Position numbers and translations under genes: made by a program. 64,000 nt of DNA from an uncultured Oscillospiraceae bacterium (GTDB taxonomy: Bacteria > Bacillota > Clostridia > Oscillospirales > Oscillospiraceae): contig CAKUHU010000006.1 of the NCBI GenBank assembly GCA_934659425.1, positions 29,193-93,192 on the forward strand, written 5' to 3'. The first letter of the stretch is position 1. Every line of letters starts with the position of its first letter. Positions 8,231 to 17,191 of the stretch are shown piece by piece. A model generated the notes under the pieces. That model saw nothing but the letters and a program-made list of their open reading frames with translations, was not told the origin of the DNA and made no database searches.

Positions 8231-9388
8231 GTGAGTGTATTGGAGGAATACCGCCGGCAGATCGACGAGATTGATGCCCGGCTGACAGAGCTCTTTTTGG
8301 AGCGAATGGAAGTCACTGGGAAGGTGGGAGAGTATAAGAAGGCAGAGGGCATCCCAGTGCTGGACAATCACCGGGAGCGGCAGGTCATCGCCTCAAAAAT
8401 CGAGCGGGTCTCCACCCCGGCGGAAAAGTCGGATATTGCCGCCCTCTACCGCTCTATTATGGCCATCTCCCGCCGCCAGCAGCGTCGGCTGGTGCGGGAA
8501 GGAGCGGAGGATTTGGGCTACGCCCGGTGGCTTAAGGCGTTGGATGACCAGCGGCCGCCGGTGGGCCTGCCCCGGGTGGTATATCAGGGGGAGCCGGGGG
8601 CCTATTCGGAGGAGGCCGCAGTTGGCTTCTTCGGTGAAGATGTTGCTGCCCAAGGGCTGCCCTGGTTTGGAGATGTATTTCAGGCCTTGGCGGAGGGGCA
8701 GGCTGACTACGCTGTGCTGCCCATTGAAAACTCCTCCACCGGTTCCATCCGGCAGGTCTATGATCTGTTGGGACAGTATGATTTTTCCCTGGTGGGAGAG
8801 TGGCAGGTGAAGGTGGAACACTGTTTGGCCGCTCTTCCTGGAGTAAGGCTGGAGGATATTCAGACAGTCTATTCCCATGAGCAAGGGCTGATGCAGTGTG
8901 ACCGGTTTTTGGATCAGCACCGGGCTTGGCGGAGGGTGCCCGCCTTGGATACGGCGGGGTCAGCCAAGCAGGTGAAGGAGACGGGAGATACCACGGCGGC
9001 GGCCATCTGCTCCCGGAGGGCGGCCCGGCTGTATGGCCTGGATATTTTGGCTTGTCCCATCAATCACAACACCGCCAATTTCACCCGGTTCGTGGTGGTC
9101 TCCCCGGCGCTGGAGCTGCGGGAGGGGAGGGACAAGATCGCCGCGATTTTCTCCCTGCCCCATCAGAGTGGATCGCTCTACGAGATCTTGACCATTTTTG
9201 CCGTTTACGGCCTGAACCTGCTGAAGATCGAATCCCGGCCCATCCCAGACCGGGAGTGGGAATATCTCTTCTTTTTGGAGTGCAGCGGAGATCTGACAGC
9301 TCCGGGCATGGACGGGGTGGTCCATGAGCTGTCCCAGCTCTCCACCGACTTTCGGATTTTAGGAAATTTTAAGGGGTATGAGCCATGA
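8231..9388 (+). CDS. pheA: bifunctional chorismate mutase / prephenate dehydratase
   Basis: A 385-residue bifunctional enzyme converting chorismate to prephenate and then to phenylpyruvate, the phenylalanine branch. Residues 1-85 are an AroQ-type chorismate mutase (IDEIDARLTELFLERM). The prephenate dehydratase spans about 105-285 with the active-site NFTRF motif. A C-terminal ACT domain carries ESRP, the usual phenylalanine feedback site. I place the start at the GTG at 8231, ten bases after AAGGAGAGG. An earlier GTG at 8207 is in frame but lacks a ribosome site and would include the Shine-Dalgarno as codons. The stop overlaps the aroK start by four bases. Confidence 0.95.
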   Translation: MSVLEEYRRQIDEIDARLTELFLERMEVTGKVGEYKKAEGIPVLDNHRERQVIASKIERVSTPAEKSDIAALYRSIMAISRRQQRRLVREGAEDLGYARWLKALDDQRPPVGLPRVVYQGEPGAYSEEAAVGFFGEDVAAQGLPWFGDVFQALAEGQADYAVLPIENSSTGSIRQVYDLLGQYDFSLVGEWQVKVEHCLAALPGVRLEDIQTVYSHEQGLMQCDRFLDQHRAWRRVPALDTAGSAKQVKETGDTTAAAICSRRAARLYGLDILACPINHNTANFTRFVVVSPALELREGRDKIAAIFSLPHQSGSLYEILTIFAVYGLNLLKIESRPIPDREWEYLFFLECSGDLTAPGMDGVVHELSQLSTDFRILGNFKGYEP

Positions 9389-9921
9389 AAAATGTGATTT
9401 TGATCGGTATGATGGGCTGCGGCAAGTCCACAGTGGGGAGCCTGGCAGCCACCCGGCTGAAAAAAACGATGGTGGATACCGATAAACTGATCGAGGCCAG
9501 AGAAGGACTGACCATCCCGGAAATCTTTGCGGTCCAGGGAGAGGGCTATTTCCGCTCTCTGGAGATGGGGATCGCGCAAGCCCTGGCCCTGCGGCAGGAT
9601 CTTGTGATTGCCTGCGGCGGCGGACTGCCCATGCAGGAAGAGGCCATGGCTGCGCTGAAGTCCAGCGGCATCGTCATCTGGCTGGATCGGGACCCTGGGG
9701 AGATCTACGACAGTGAGCCTATGGAGGGCCGTCCACTGGCCCAAGATGGACGGGAGGGATTCCTCCAGCGGGCGGCTGAGCGGCGCCCGGTCTATGAAAA
9801 GTGGGCCGATGCCACCATTCATGACTTCACCTCGCCTATCTCCACCACGGCCCGGGTGAAGGAAGCTGTGGAGGCCATCGTCTCCTGGGAAAGGGGTAAG
9901 AGAGAGGGGGATGGGGTGTGA
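9385..9921 (+). CDS. aroK: shikimate kinase
   Basis: A 178-residue P-loop kinase phosphorylating shikimate at the 3-hydroxyl with ATP. The Walker A motif GMMGCGKST spans residues 8-16. The shikimate-binding DTDK motif follows at 32-35, the conserved arginine lies in FRSLE, and the CGGGLP loop is near residue 75. The start overlaps the pheA stop (ATGA) and its stop overlaps the aroQ start, so translation is probably coupled across the three genes. Confidence 0.95.
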   Translation: MKNVILIGMMGCGKSTVGSLAATRLKKTMVDTDKLIEAREGLTIPEIFAVQGEGYFRSLEMGIAQALALRQDLVIACGGGLPMQEEAMAALKSSGIVIWLDRDPGEIYDSEPMEGRPLAQDGREGFLQRAAERRPVYEKWADATIHDFTSPISTTARVKEAVEAIVSWERGKREGDGV

Positions 9922-10349
9922 AATTTCTCATCATCAATGGGCCCAATCTGAACCTGCTGGGAAAGCGGGAGCCAGGCATCTATGGGCAGGAGAACTATGA
10001 TGTTCTCTGCCAAAGGCTCCGGGATTTTGCCGCCGCCCACGGTTCCTCTGCCCAGTGCTTCCAGTCCAATCACGAGGGGGCTATTATCGATGCCATCCAC
10101 GCCGCCGATGGAGTGTATGATGCCATTATCATGAACCCGGGGGCCTTTACCCACTACTCCATCGCAATCTTGGACGCGCTGAAGGCGGTGAGTGTGCCCT
10201 GTGTGGAGGTCCACATTTCCAACATCCACCAGCGGGAGGAGTTCCGCCATAAAAGCGTCACTGCCCCTGCCTGTGTGGGACAGATCTGCGGGTTGGGACT
10301 GTACGGCTATGAGGCGGCTATGGGGTACTTTCTTGCCCAGGATCGATAG
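9918..10349 (+). CDS. aroQ: 3-dehydroquinate dehydratase, type II
   Basis: A 143-residue type II (dodecameric, trans-dehydrating) enzyme converting 3-dehydroquinate to 3-dehydroshikimate. It begins with GTG overlapping the aroK stop. The signature GPNLNLLGKREPGIYG at residues 8-23 contains the catalytic tyrosine. QSNHEGAIID is near 52, NPGAFTHYS near 74, and the VEVHISN catalytic-histidine segment near 97. There is no type I enzyme in the operon, so this gene supplies the step. Confidence 0.96.
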   Translation: MKFLIINGPNLNLLGKREPGIYGQENYDVLCQRLRDFAAAHGSSAQCFQSNHEGAIIDAIHAADGVYDAIIMNPGAFTHYSIAILDALKAVSVPCVEVHISNIHQREEFRHKSVTAPACVGQICGLGLYGYEAAMGYFLAQDR

Positions 10350-10382
10350 GCACTGAGCGGGATTTTGCAGGAGGGGATCTGG

Positions 10383-11246
10383 ATGAAAGTGGAACTGAAC
10401 AATACCACAAGAAAGCTGTGTGTGATCGGAGATCCTGTGCTCCATTCCAAATCCCCCGCCATCCAAAATGCCGTGATTCAGGAATTTGGACTGGACTATA
10501 TATACTTATGTCAACCTGTGCCCCGGGGCCGGACGGAGGAGTGGCTCTCCTGCGCCAGCTTTATGGGATACGCTGGCTTTAACGCCACGATGCCCCATAA
10601 GGAGGAACTGGTGCCTTTCATGGATGCACTGGATGAGACGGCCCAGCGGTGCAGTGCGGTAAATACGATTTGTATTAAAAATGGAAAATATTACGGATAT
10701 AACACGGATGGAGCGGGATTTCTTCGGGCGCTGGCCGATTTAAACGTATCTCCCAAGGGAAAGCGGGTGCTTTTGCTGGGCGCGGGAGGAGCGGCAAAGG
10801 CGGTGTCAGCTGCGCTGACCGGAGCGGGAGCCAGGGTGACAGTATGCAACCGGACCGTGTCTAAAGCAGAGGAGATCTGCCGGATGGCCCCTGACAACAT
10901 GACCAGTGCCGGATTCGAGATAGAAACATTATGTAAACTATCTGAGGCGAGTGACGTGGTGGTAAACTGCACCTCCTTGGGGATGGCGGGGACAAAGGAA
11001 AACTTCGCGGATCTGTCTTTTATAGACATCCTGCCTGCTGGGGCGGCGGTGTGTGATGCCATCTATGCCCCGCCAGAGACAGCCCTGCTCCGCCGTGCTC
11101 GGGAGCGGGGGCTGGTGACCATGAATGGTTTGGGGATGCTGGTCCATCAGGCCATTTTGGCCCTGGAACACTTCACCGGAGAGGAACTGGATCGGGGGAG
11201 GGCAAAAGACGCGGCATTGAAGGCGCTGGAGCAATTCAAAGGCTAA
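10383..11246 (+). CDS. aroE: shikimate dehydrogenase (NADP+)
   Basis: A 287-residue enzyme reducing 3-dehydroshikimate to shikimate. Shikimate-binding residues lie in HSKSPAIQN near residue 20, the catalytic lysine in NATMPHK near 65, and the nucleotide loop GAGGAAKAV near 132. The start is the ATG at 10383, nine bases after AGGAGGGG; an in-frame upstream TTG would absorb the Shine-Dalgarno. It is the last gene of the operon and runs straight into a long terminator, whose stem begins within the stop codon. Confidence 0.96.
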   Translation: MKVELNNTTRKLCVIGDPVLHSKSPAIQNAVIQEFGLDYIYLCQPVPRGRTEEWLSCASFMGYAGFNATMPHKEELVPFMDALDETAQRCSAVNTICIKNGKYYGYNTDGAGFLRALADLNVSPKGKRVLLLGAGGAAKAVSAALTGAGARVTVCNRTVSKAEEICRMAPDNMTSAGFEIETLCKLSEASDVVVNCTSLGMAGTKENFADLSFIDILPAGAAVCDAIYAPPETALLRRARERGLVTMNGLGMLVHQAILALEHFTGEELDRGRAKDAALKALEQFKG

Positions 11247-11293
11247 AAAATATCCGAAAAGAGGTGTCCTCTTTTCGGATATTTTTTAGCCGG
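11245..11293 (+). terminator. terminator of the aro operon
   Basis: A near-perfect 20-bp stem pairs 11245-11264 with 11268-11287 around a three-base loop. The stem starts at the aroE stop codon and ends in a T6 run. Confidence 0.9.
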
Positions 11294-11305
11294 CTCTTGG
11301 GAGAG

Positions 11306-11336
11306 AAAAACCCGCCCCCCTTAAAGGGGGGGCGGG
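11306..11336 (-). terminator. terminator of the nitroreductase gene
   Basis: Read on the minus strand, a ten-bp GC stem (11327-11336 with 11311-11320) is followed by T5 (11306-11310), 14 bases after the nitroreductase stop. Together with the aro terminator it insulates two converging transcripts. Confidence 0.85.
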
Positions 11337-11349
11337 CTTGCTGTTTGGA

Positions 11350-11871
11350 TCACTCCACCCGGTAGATCCAGTCCTCTTTCCGGGGTTTGGCCTCGGGGAG
11401 GGGGCCGTCGGGGTAGCCGATAATGCAGTTGCCGATCCCCTCATATTCGTCGGTGATGCCCAGAGAGAGGAGGAACTCTTTCCACTCGGGCCGCTCGAAG
11501 GTCTCTTTGGCCCGGTGGATCCAGCAGGAGGCCAGGCCCAGGGCGTGGGCGGCGTGCATCAGTTCGCCCATGACGAGAGAACCGTCATAGACATGGGTGG
11601 GGATGTCCTTCTTGGCCAACACCACCAAAACCACAGGGGCACCATAGAAGGGGTCACCGTCGCCTTCCATGATCTCGGCGTTGGTGCGGGAGAGCTCATC
11701 CCGGATCTTTTGGTTGGTGACGGCCAAGATGATGGGGCTTTGACGGCCCTTACCGGTGGCGGCATAGGTGCCGGCGGTGAGGATCTGATCCAGCAGGTCT
11801 TGGGGGACGGGATCAGACTTGTAGCTGCGGCAGCTCCGACGGCCCTTTAAAAATTCCAGCTTATCATTCAT
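11350..11871 (-). CDS. nitroreductase family protein
   Basis: A 173-residue FMN-dependent oxidoreductase of the nitroreductase superfamily; substrates cannot be told from sequence. The family FMN-phosphate motif GRRSCRSY lies near residue 8, and the other features are AGTYAATGKGRQ near 35, the SLVMGELMHAAHALGLASCWI helix, and GYPDG near 150. The start is chosen at the ATG behind GGAGG with a seven-base spacer; an earlier in-frame extension has no ribosome site. It is convergent with the aro operon and has its own promoter and terminator, so it is monocistronic. Confidence 0.92.
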   Translation of the reverse strand: MNDKLEFLKGRRSCRSYKSDPVPQDLLDQILTAGTYAATGKGRQSPIILAVTNQKIRDELSRTNAEIMEGDGDPFYGAPVVLVVLAKKDIPTHVYDGSLVMGELMHAAHALGLASCWIHRAKETFERPEWKEFLLSLGITDEYEGIGNCIIGYPDGPLPEAKPRKEDWIYRVE

Positions 11872-11894
11872 AAGAATACCTCCTGTCAAAAGTG

Positions 11895-11943
11895 AGCAGA
11901 TATGTTCTGCTTTTAATATAGCACTGGGAAAAAGTGTGCGCAA
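11895..11943 (-). promoter_or_regulatory. nitroreductase promoter with operator-like palindrome
   Basis: On the minus strand TTGCGC (11938-11943) and TATATT (11915-11920) are spaced 17 bases. Just downstream, 11895-11911 is a perfect inverted repeat AGCAGA-N5-TCTGCT placed where a repressor would block transcription start. Confidence 0.5.
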
Positions 11944-12419
11944 GAGTGTCTTTGGCTGTTTTGTGGAAAGGAGATCAAGAAGTTTTTTCGCAGTCCATAT
12001 GGCGGGCATAGTCAATGGCGTTGATAAGGCTCAATTCGTTGCTGGTGCCTTTGCCGTCCGGGGCAAAATGCGGCATGGGCAATTCTGATGACATCCAGGA
12101 CCCGATCCTTCTTTACTTGGCCGCAGGCCTTCACTCCCTTGTCCGTAAATATGGCGACCCGGCGGGCGTGATTGCCGGAAGGACGGCAGTGAGGTTTTCT
12201 GTGGCGTTTTCACTGCCATATGCCGCAAGGGGCGGCTTTTATCACCTGGGCGGGGCCGTGGGGGAACTGGAGTGCAGGCGGAATGCCGTTGTCCGCTGGG
12301 AGCCATCCCATTTTGTTGGCGGGAGAGTCGAGGACATGCCTGGAGGAGGCCGTCGGAGAGGCTTGCGGAGAGGGAAATGGCACGGGTTCAAATTATCCGG
12401 GGAAAAATTAAAATTTTGC
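11944..12419. other. intergenic stretch without a recognisable gene
   Basis: About 475 bases between the nitroreductase promoter and the S10 promoter. Plus and minus strands carry open stretches of up to 139 codons, but none has a ribosome site with a recognisable protein. GC content and codon-like texture suggest decayed coding DNA, possibly on the minus strand, where a segment reads GKGTSNELSLINAIDYARHM. I could not assign a family. Confidence 0.4.
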
Positions 12420-12448
12420 TTGACTTGCCCCTGATTTTGTTGTACCAT
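12420..12448 (+). promoter_or_regulatory. promoter of the S10-spc-alpha operon
   Basis: TTGACT (12420-12425) and TACCAT (12443-12448) are spaced 17 bases, followed by a 270-base untranslated leader before rpsJ. No comparable promoter was noticed further down the ribosomal cluster. Confidence 0.65.
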
Positions 12449-12584
12449 AATTAAGCGCCTGTTTGGGCGCGTGATGCGATGATGCGGGAGATTGCTCGGA
12501 AACGAGGTAACTTCCGCGGAGTATGTCCGTTTGATCGGGCGGCTGAGGACCTCTGTGCCAGCGTATATCGCCGTGCTGAGGCAG

Positions 12585-12700
12585 AACCGGCCGGATAATC
12601 CCTGCCGGTTTTCTTTCTGCCATGGAGTGATACGCACGAGAAAGTGGACAGAAAAGTTCTCACCGTACGAAGCGTGACAAGCACCAACCGACACTTCGTA
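12585..12700 (+). promoter_or_regulatory. structured leader of the S10 operon
   Basis: Two hairpins are visible in the rpsJ leader. The first pairs AACCGGC (12585-12591) with GCCGGTT (12604-12610) and is followed by a pyrimidine/T-rich run, so it could act as a weak terminator. The second pairs TACGAAG (12666-12672) with CTTCGTA (12694-12700), eight bases before the AAGGAGG site of rpsJ. A short GC hairpin also lies at about 12455-12470. A role in autoregulation is inferred. Confidence 0.4.
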
Positions 12701-12721
12701 TGTATTTAAGGAGGAAATCAC

Positions 12722-13036
12722 ATGGCAGTTCAAAAAGAAATGATCCGCATCCGCCTGAAGGCTTATGACCATCAGCTCATTGACCAGAGTGCGGAGAAGA
12801 TCGTGGAGACCGCCAAGCGCACCGGCGCCGCCGTCTCCGGCCCCATCCCCCTTCCCACTAAGAAGGAGGTCGTCACCATCCTGCGCTCTCCCCACAAATA
12901 TAAGGACAGCCGGGAACAGTTTGAACGCCGTACCCACAAGCGGCTCATCGACGTCATCAAGCCCTCCCCCAAGACCGTGGAGGCCCTGATGAGCCTGGAG
13001 CTTCCCGCTGGTGTGGACATCGAGATCAAGCTGTAA
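12722..13036 (+). CDS. rpsJ: 30S ribosomal protein S10
   Basis: A 104-residue protein matching bacterial S10 ([20 protein letters not shown] at the N-terminus, RTHKRLIDV in the middle). It is part of the head of the small subunit and, as NusE in other bacteria, of antitermination complexes. It is the first gene of the ribosomal super-operon, behind AAGGAGG. A 126-base gap with a small hairpin separates it from rplC, longer than most spacers in this operon. Confidence 0.98.
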   Translation: MAVQKEMIRIRLKAYDHQLIDQSAEKIVETAKRTGAAVSGPIPLPTKKEVVTILRSPHKYKDSREQFERRTHKRLIDVIKPSPKTVEALMSLELPAGVDIEIKL

Positions 13037-13162
13037 GTTCTGCATTTCATTTGTTTGTACCGCGGCCCGGCGCGTTTTGAGCTGGGCGGGTCAAGTTGGC
13101 CGAGCAATGGCAGCCAATGGCCACCTCGTCCAACCAATAACCTGAATTAAGGAGGAAAACAC

Positions 13163-13888
13163 ATGGAAAAGGCCATCATCGGCAAGAAGGTCGGCATGAC
13201 GCAGATCTTCGACGAAGCGGGCCACGTGATCCCGGTCACCGTCATTGAAGCGGGCCCCTGCACCGTCGTGCAGAAGAAGACCGAGGAGAAGGACGGTTAC
13301 AACGCCGTGCAGCTGGGTTACCGGGACGTGCCCGAGCGCAAGCTCACCAAGCCTGAACTGGGTCATCTGAAAAAGGCTGGCGAGGGTGTGCTCAAAAAGG
13401 TTCTGAAAGAGTTCAAGCTCGAAAACTGCGATCAGCTCAACGTAGGCGACGTAGTCACTTGCGATGTGTTCGCTGAGGGCGACCGGGTGGATGTCACCGG
13501 CATCAGCAAGGGCCATGGCTACCAGGGCGTCATCAAGCGCTGCAATGCCCACCGGCTCAAGGAGACCCACGGCACCGGCCCGGTTCACCGCCATGCCGGT
13601 TCTTTCGGCTCCAGCACCGACCCTTCCCGGATCTTTAAGGGCAAGATGGGCGCTGGTCACATGGGCGTGGAGCAGGTCACTGTTTTGAACCTGGACGTCA
13701 TCAAGGTGGACACAGAGCTTGGTGTCATCGCTGTGCGGGGCGCCGTTCCTGGACCCAAGGGCGGTGTGGTGTATCTGCGCAACAGCGTCATCAACGTCAA
13801 GGAGAAGGGCGCTGCCGCTGACATCAGCAAGAACCCGCAGAAGGCGTCCGGCCGGAATCCCCAGAAGGCTTCGGCCCGTAACGCTTAA
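13163..13888 (+). CDS. rplC: 50S ribosomal protein L3
   Basis: A 241-residue protein with the L3 signature ([20 protein letters not shown]) near residue 150, which forms the loop reaching the peptidyl-transferase centre. It is about 25-30 residues longer than E. coli L3. The extra C-terminal tail contains two near-identical NPQKAS units followed by G/A-R-N, a basic tandem repeat probably laid along rRNA. It starts behind AAGGAGG. Confidence 0.98.
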   Translation: MEKAIIGKKVGMTQIFDEAGHVIPVTVIEAGPCTVVQKKTEEKDGYNAVQLGYRDVPERKLTKPELGHLKKAGEGVLKKVLKEFKLENCDQLNVGDVVTCDVFAEGDRVDVTGISKGHGYQGVIKRCNAHRLKETHGTGPVHRHAGSFGSSTDPSRIFKGKMGAGHMGVEQVTVLNLDVIKVDTELGVIAVRGAVPGPKGGVVYLRNSVINVKEKGAAADISKNPQKASGRNPQKASARNA

Positions 13889-13906
13889 GGAGAGGAGAGA
13901 AGAGAC

Positions 13907-14524
13907 ATGCCTAAGGCTAACGTTTATGATATGACGGGCAAGGAGAAATCTGAAAAGATCGACTTGCCCGAGGCCATTTTCGGTATCGAGCCCAACGTCA
14001 GCGTCATGCATGACGTGGTGAAGAACCACTTGGCCAACTGCCGGCAGGGCACCCAGAGCGCGCTGACCCGTGCGGAGGTCTCCGGCGGCGGCAGAAAGCC
14101 CTGGCGTCAGAAGGGCACCGGCCGGGCTCGTCAGGGCTCCACCCGGGCTCCCCAGTGGACCCACGGCGGAATCGTGTTCGCCCCCAAGCCCCGCTCCTAC
14201 CGCTATACCCTGAACAAGAAGGTTCGCCGCTTGGCGCTGAAATCCGCCCTCTCTGCCAAGGCTGCCGAGGGAAAGGTTCTGGTGGTGGACGGCTTGTCCA
14301 TGGACGAGATCAAGACCAAGAGCTTCCAGGGCTTCCTGGACGCTGTGGACTCCAAGAAGGCGCTGGTGGTCACTACCTGCCCCAACGTGGTGAAGTCCGC
14401 TCGGAACATCCCGGGTGTCGTGACCTCTCCCGCTCAGCTCATCAATGTCTACGACATTATGAATGCCAATGAGTTCATCGTGGACAAGGCTGCCCTGGCT
14501 GTTATCGAGGAGGTGTTCGCATAA
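13907..14524 (+). CDS. rplD: 50S ribosomal protein L4
   Basis: A 205-residue L4 with the conserved loop ([18 protein letters not shown]) near residue 65, which lines the exit tunnel. In enteric bacteria L4 also represses its own operon, but whether this holds here is not visible. Its TAA stop overlaps the rplW ATG by one base. Confidence 0.98.
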   Translation: MPKANVYDMTGKEKSEKIDLPEAIFGIEPNVSVMHDVVKNHLANCRQGTQSALTRAEVSGGGRKPWRQKGTGRARQGSTRAPQWTHGGIVFAPKPRSYRYTLNKKVRRLALKSALSAKAAEGKVLVVDGLSMDEIKTKSFQGFLDAVDSKKALVVTTCPNVVKSARNIPGVVTSPAQLINVYDIMNANEFIVDKAALAVIEEVFA

Positions 14525-14823
14525 TGGCTTCCAATGCTTACGACATCATCAAGCGGCCCATCATCACCGAGCGGTCGATGAGCGGGACGGAGAACAAAAA
14601 GTACACCTTTGAGGTGGCGAAGGATGCCAACAAGATCGAGATCGCCAAAGCGGTGGAGGAGATTTTTGGGGTAAAGGTGGCCAAGGTCAACACCCTGAAC
14701 ATGCAGGGGAAGGCCAAGCGCACCGGCCGATTCCCGGCTGGCCGCCGCCCGGCCTGGAAGAAGGCGATGGTCACCCTGACGCCGGATTCCAAGTCCATCG
14801 AGATCTTCGAGGGCATGGTGTAA
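14524..14823 (+). CDS. rplW: 50S ribosomal protein L23
   Basis: A 99-residue L23, located at the tunnel exit where trigger factor and SRP dock. It opens with the typical [11 protein letters not shown] segment and carries the basic RRPAWKKA stretch near residue 78. It is translationally coupled to rplD by the TAATG overlap. Confidence 0.98.
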   Translation: MASNAYDIIKRPIITERSMSGTENKKYTFEVAKDANKIEIAKAVEEIFGVKVAKVNTLNMQGKAKRTGRFPAGRRPAWKKAMVTLTPDSKSIEIFEGMV

Positions 14824-14837
14824 GGAGGAATTGAGAA

Positions 14838-15671
14838 ATGGCTATTAAGACGTATAAGCCCACAACCCCCTCCCGGCGCCACATGACCGTGTCCGCCTTC
14901 GAGGGGATCGACAAGAAGGTCAAGCCTGAGCGCAGCCTTCTGGAGAACCTGAAAAAGAACGCTGGCCGCAACAGCTACGGCCGCATCACCGTCCGCCACC
15001 GCGGTGGCGGCAACAAGAGGAAGTACCGCATCGTGGACTTCAAGCGGGACAAGGCCGGCAAGGCCACCGTGGTCAACCTGCAGTACGATCCTAACCGCTC
15101 TGCTAACATCGCCCTCATTGAGTACGAAGACGGCGAGCGCCGCTATATCTTGGCTCCTGTGGGATTGAAGGCCGGCCACATCATTATGACTGGCTCCGGC
15201 GCCGACATCCTGCCCGGCAATGCCCTCCCCATCAGCGAGATCCCTGTGGGCACTATGATCCACAACATTGAGCTCTACCCCGGCAAGGGTGGCCAGTTGG
15301 TCCGTTCCGCCGGCGTTGCCGCTCAGCTGATGGCCAAGGAGAACGGTGTGGCGCAGGTCCGGCTTCCCTCCGGCGAGATGCGTTATATCCGGCTGGACTG
15401 CATGGCCACCATCGGCCAGGTGGGTAACACCGACCATGAGAATATCCAGATCGGCAAGGCAGGCCGGAAGCGCCACATGGGCTGGCGGCCCACCGTCCGC
15501 GGCTCTGTCATGAACCCCAACGACCACCCCCACGGCGGCGGCGAGGGCAAGAGCCCGGTCGGCCGTCCCGGCCCGGTCACTCCTTGGGGCAAGCCCGCTA
15601 TGGGCTACAAGACCCGCAAGGGCAAGAACCGCACCGAGAAGTTCATCGTCAAGCACCGCAACGCGAAGTAA
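14838..15671 (+). CDS. rplB: 50S ribosomal protein L2
   Basis: A 277-residue L2, a core subunit-joining protein near the peptidyl-transferase centre. The signature [12 protein letters not shown] near residue 220 contains the conserved histidine. Normal length, with the basic C-terminal [13 protein letters not shown] tail. An AAGGAGG site precedes the ATG. Confidence 0.98.
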   Translation: MAIKTYKPTTPSRRHMTVSAFEGIDKKVKPERSLLENLKKNAGRNSYGRITVRHRGGGNKRKYRIVDFKRDKAGKATVVNLQYDPNRSANIALIEYEDGERRYILAPVGLKAGHIIMTGSGADILPGNALPISEIPVGTMIHNIELYPGKGGQLVRSAGVAAQLMAKENGVAQVRLPSGEMRYIRLDCMATIGQVGNTDHENIQIGKAGRKRHMGWRPTVRGSVMNPNDHPHGGGEGKSPVGRPGPVTPWGKPAMGYKTRKGKNRTEKFIVKHRNAK

Positions 15672-15686
15672 GGAGGAGAGTAAAAC

Positions 15687-15959
15687 ATGTCTCGTAGCAT
15701 CAAGAAAGGCCCGTTTTGCGCCCCCGAGCTGCTCAAGCGGGTCGATGAGCTCAATGCCAAGAACGAGAAGAAGGTTCTGAAGACCTGGAGCCGCGCCTCC
15801 ACTATCTTCCCCTCCTTCGTGGGCCACACCTTTGCTGTCCATGACGGCCGCAAGCACGTGCCTGTGTACGTCACGGAAGATATGGTGGGCCATAAGCTGG
15901 GCGAATTCGCCCCCACCCGGACCTTCAAGGGGCATTCGGGCAGCAAGACCGGTAAGTAA
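15687..15959 (+). CDS. rpsS: 30S ribosomal protein S19
   Basis: A 90-residue S19 of the small-subunit head. [10 protein letters not shown] opens it, and the signature with [16 protein letters not shown] lies near residue 70. It starts 15 bases after rplB behind AAGGAGG. Confidence 0.98.
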   Translation: MSRSIKKGPFCAPELLKRVDELNAKNEKKVLKTWSRASTIFPSFVGHTFAVHDGRKHVPVYVTEDMVGHKLGEFAPTRTFKGHSGSKTGK

Positions 15960-15973
15960 GGAGGAGAGAGAAT

Positions 15974-16306
15974 ATGGAAGCGAAAGCAGTTCTGAGATAC
16001 GCCCGTATCTCTCCCCGTAAGGTCGGCATCGTGTGTGACCTCATCCGGGGCAAGAGCGTGGCTCAGGCCACAGCCATCCTCATGACCACTCCCAAGGCTG
16101 CCTCTGAGCTTCTGCTGAAGCTCTTGAAGAGCGCGGCAGCCAATGCGGAGAACAACCACCAGATGGACCCTGAGAAGCTGTATGTCTCCGAGGCCTTTGC
16201 CACCCCCGGCCCCATCATCAAAAGGATCATGCCCCGGGCCCAGGGCCGCGCCTATCGGATCAACAAGCGCACTTCTCACATCACCATCGCGGTGGCTGAG
16301 CGCTAA
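15974..16306 (+). CDS. rplV: 50S ribosomal protein L22
   Basis: A 110-residue L22 that contacts all 23S domains and lines the exit tunnel. The N-terminus ([18 protein letters not shown]) and the beta-hairpin segment ([20 protein letters not shown]) are canonical. Confidence 0.98.
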   Translation: MEAKAVLRYARISPRKVGIVCDLIRGKSVAQATAILMTTPKAASELLLKLLKSAAANAENNHQMDPEKLYVSEAFATPGPIIKRIMPRAQGRAYRINKRTSHITIAVAER

Positions 16307-16321
16307 GGGAGGAGGAAGAGT

Positions 16322-17191
16322 ATGGGACAAAAAGTCAATCCCCACGGCCTGCGCGTGGGTGTCATCAAGGATTGGGACTCCCGCTGGTACGCCAAAAATG
16401 AACTGGTTGGCGATTTGCTGGTGGAAGATCACAAGATCCGTGAGTACCTGAAGAAGACCCTGTATTCCGCTGGGGTCCCCAAGATCGAGATCGAGCGCGA
16501 CAGCGCCAAGGTCCGGATTTATCTCCACTGTGCCAGACCCGGCGTAGTCATCGGCAAGGGTGGCACGGAGATCGAGCGCATCCGCCTCCAGGTGGAGAAG
16601 CTCATCGGTAAGAGCGTGGCGCTGAACGTCATCGAGGTCAAGAGCCCCGACACCGACGCCCAGCTGGTGGCAGAGAACATCGCCCAGCAGTTGGAGGCCA
16701 GAATCGCCCACCGCCGGGCCATGAAGAACGCCATGGGCCGCGCTATGCGCTCCGGCGCTCTGGGCATCAAGGTCTCTTGCTCCGGCCGCCTGGGCGGGCG
16801 CGAGATCGCCGGCATCGAGCACTATCATGACGGCACGATTCCCCTGCAGACCCTCCGCGCTGATATTGATTACGGCTTTACGGAGGCCCACACTACCTAC
16901 GGCCGGATCGGCGTAAAGGTGTGGATCTACAAAGGGGAGGTTCTGACGCAAACCCTGCGGACTACTCCCCGCACTTTGGATACCAAGAACTTTAAGGAGC
17001 GGCCTGAGCGCCCCCGCCGGGACCGTCGGGACGGCGACCGCCGCAACGGCGGTTTCCGTAAGGGCGGCCGGGACGGTGACCGCCGTCAGAGCGGCCCCAC
17101 CTACAACCGGGTCCAGAGCCGTCCGGCTCCCAGACCCGCCGCCCCTGTCGCTGAGAGCGTCCCTGAGATTCAGGAAGGAGGCCAGGAGTAA
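16322..17191 (+). CDS. rpsC: 30S ribosomal protein S3 with an extended Arg/Gly-rich tail
   Basis: A 289-residue S3. The KH domain ([13 protein letters not shown], residues about 75-90) and the C-terminal domain are canonical and end near residue 215. The remaining roughly 70 residues form a low-complexity tail rich in Arg, Asp and Gly ([22 protein letters not shown]), then a Pro/Ala stretch and an acidic end. E. coli S3 has 233 residues, so this tail is lineage-specific. It is immediately followed by the rplP ATG with no gap. Confidence 0.97.
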   Translation: MGQKVNPHGLRVGVIKDWDSRWYAKNELVGDLLVEDHKIREYLKKTLYSAGVPKIEIERDSAKVRIYLHCARPGVVIGKGGTEIERIRLQVEKLIGKSVALNVIEVKSPDTDAQLVAENIAQQLEARIAHRRAMKNAMGRAMRSGALGIKVSCSGRLGGREIAGIEHYHDGTIPLQTLRADIDYGFTEAHTTYGRIGVKVWIYKGEVLTQTLRTTPRTLDTKNFKERPERPRRDRRDGDRRNGGFRKGGRDGDRRQSGPTYNRVQSRPAPRPAAPVAESVPEIQEGGQE

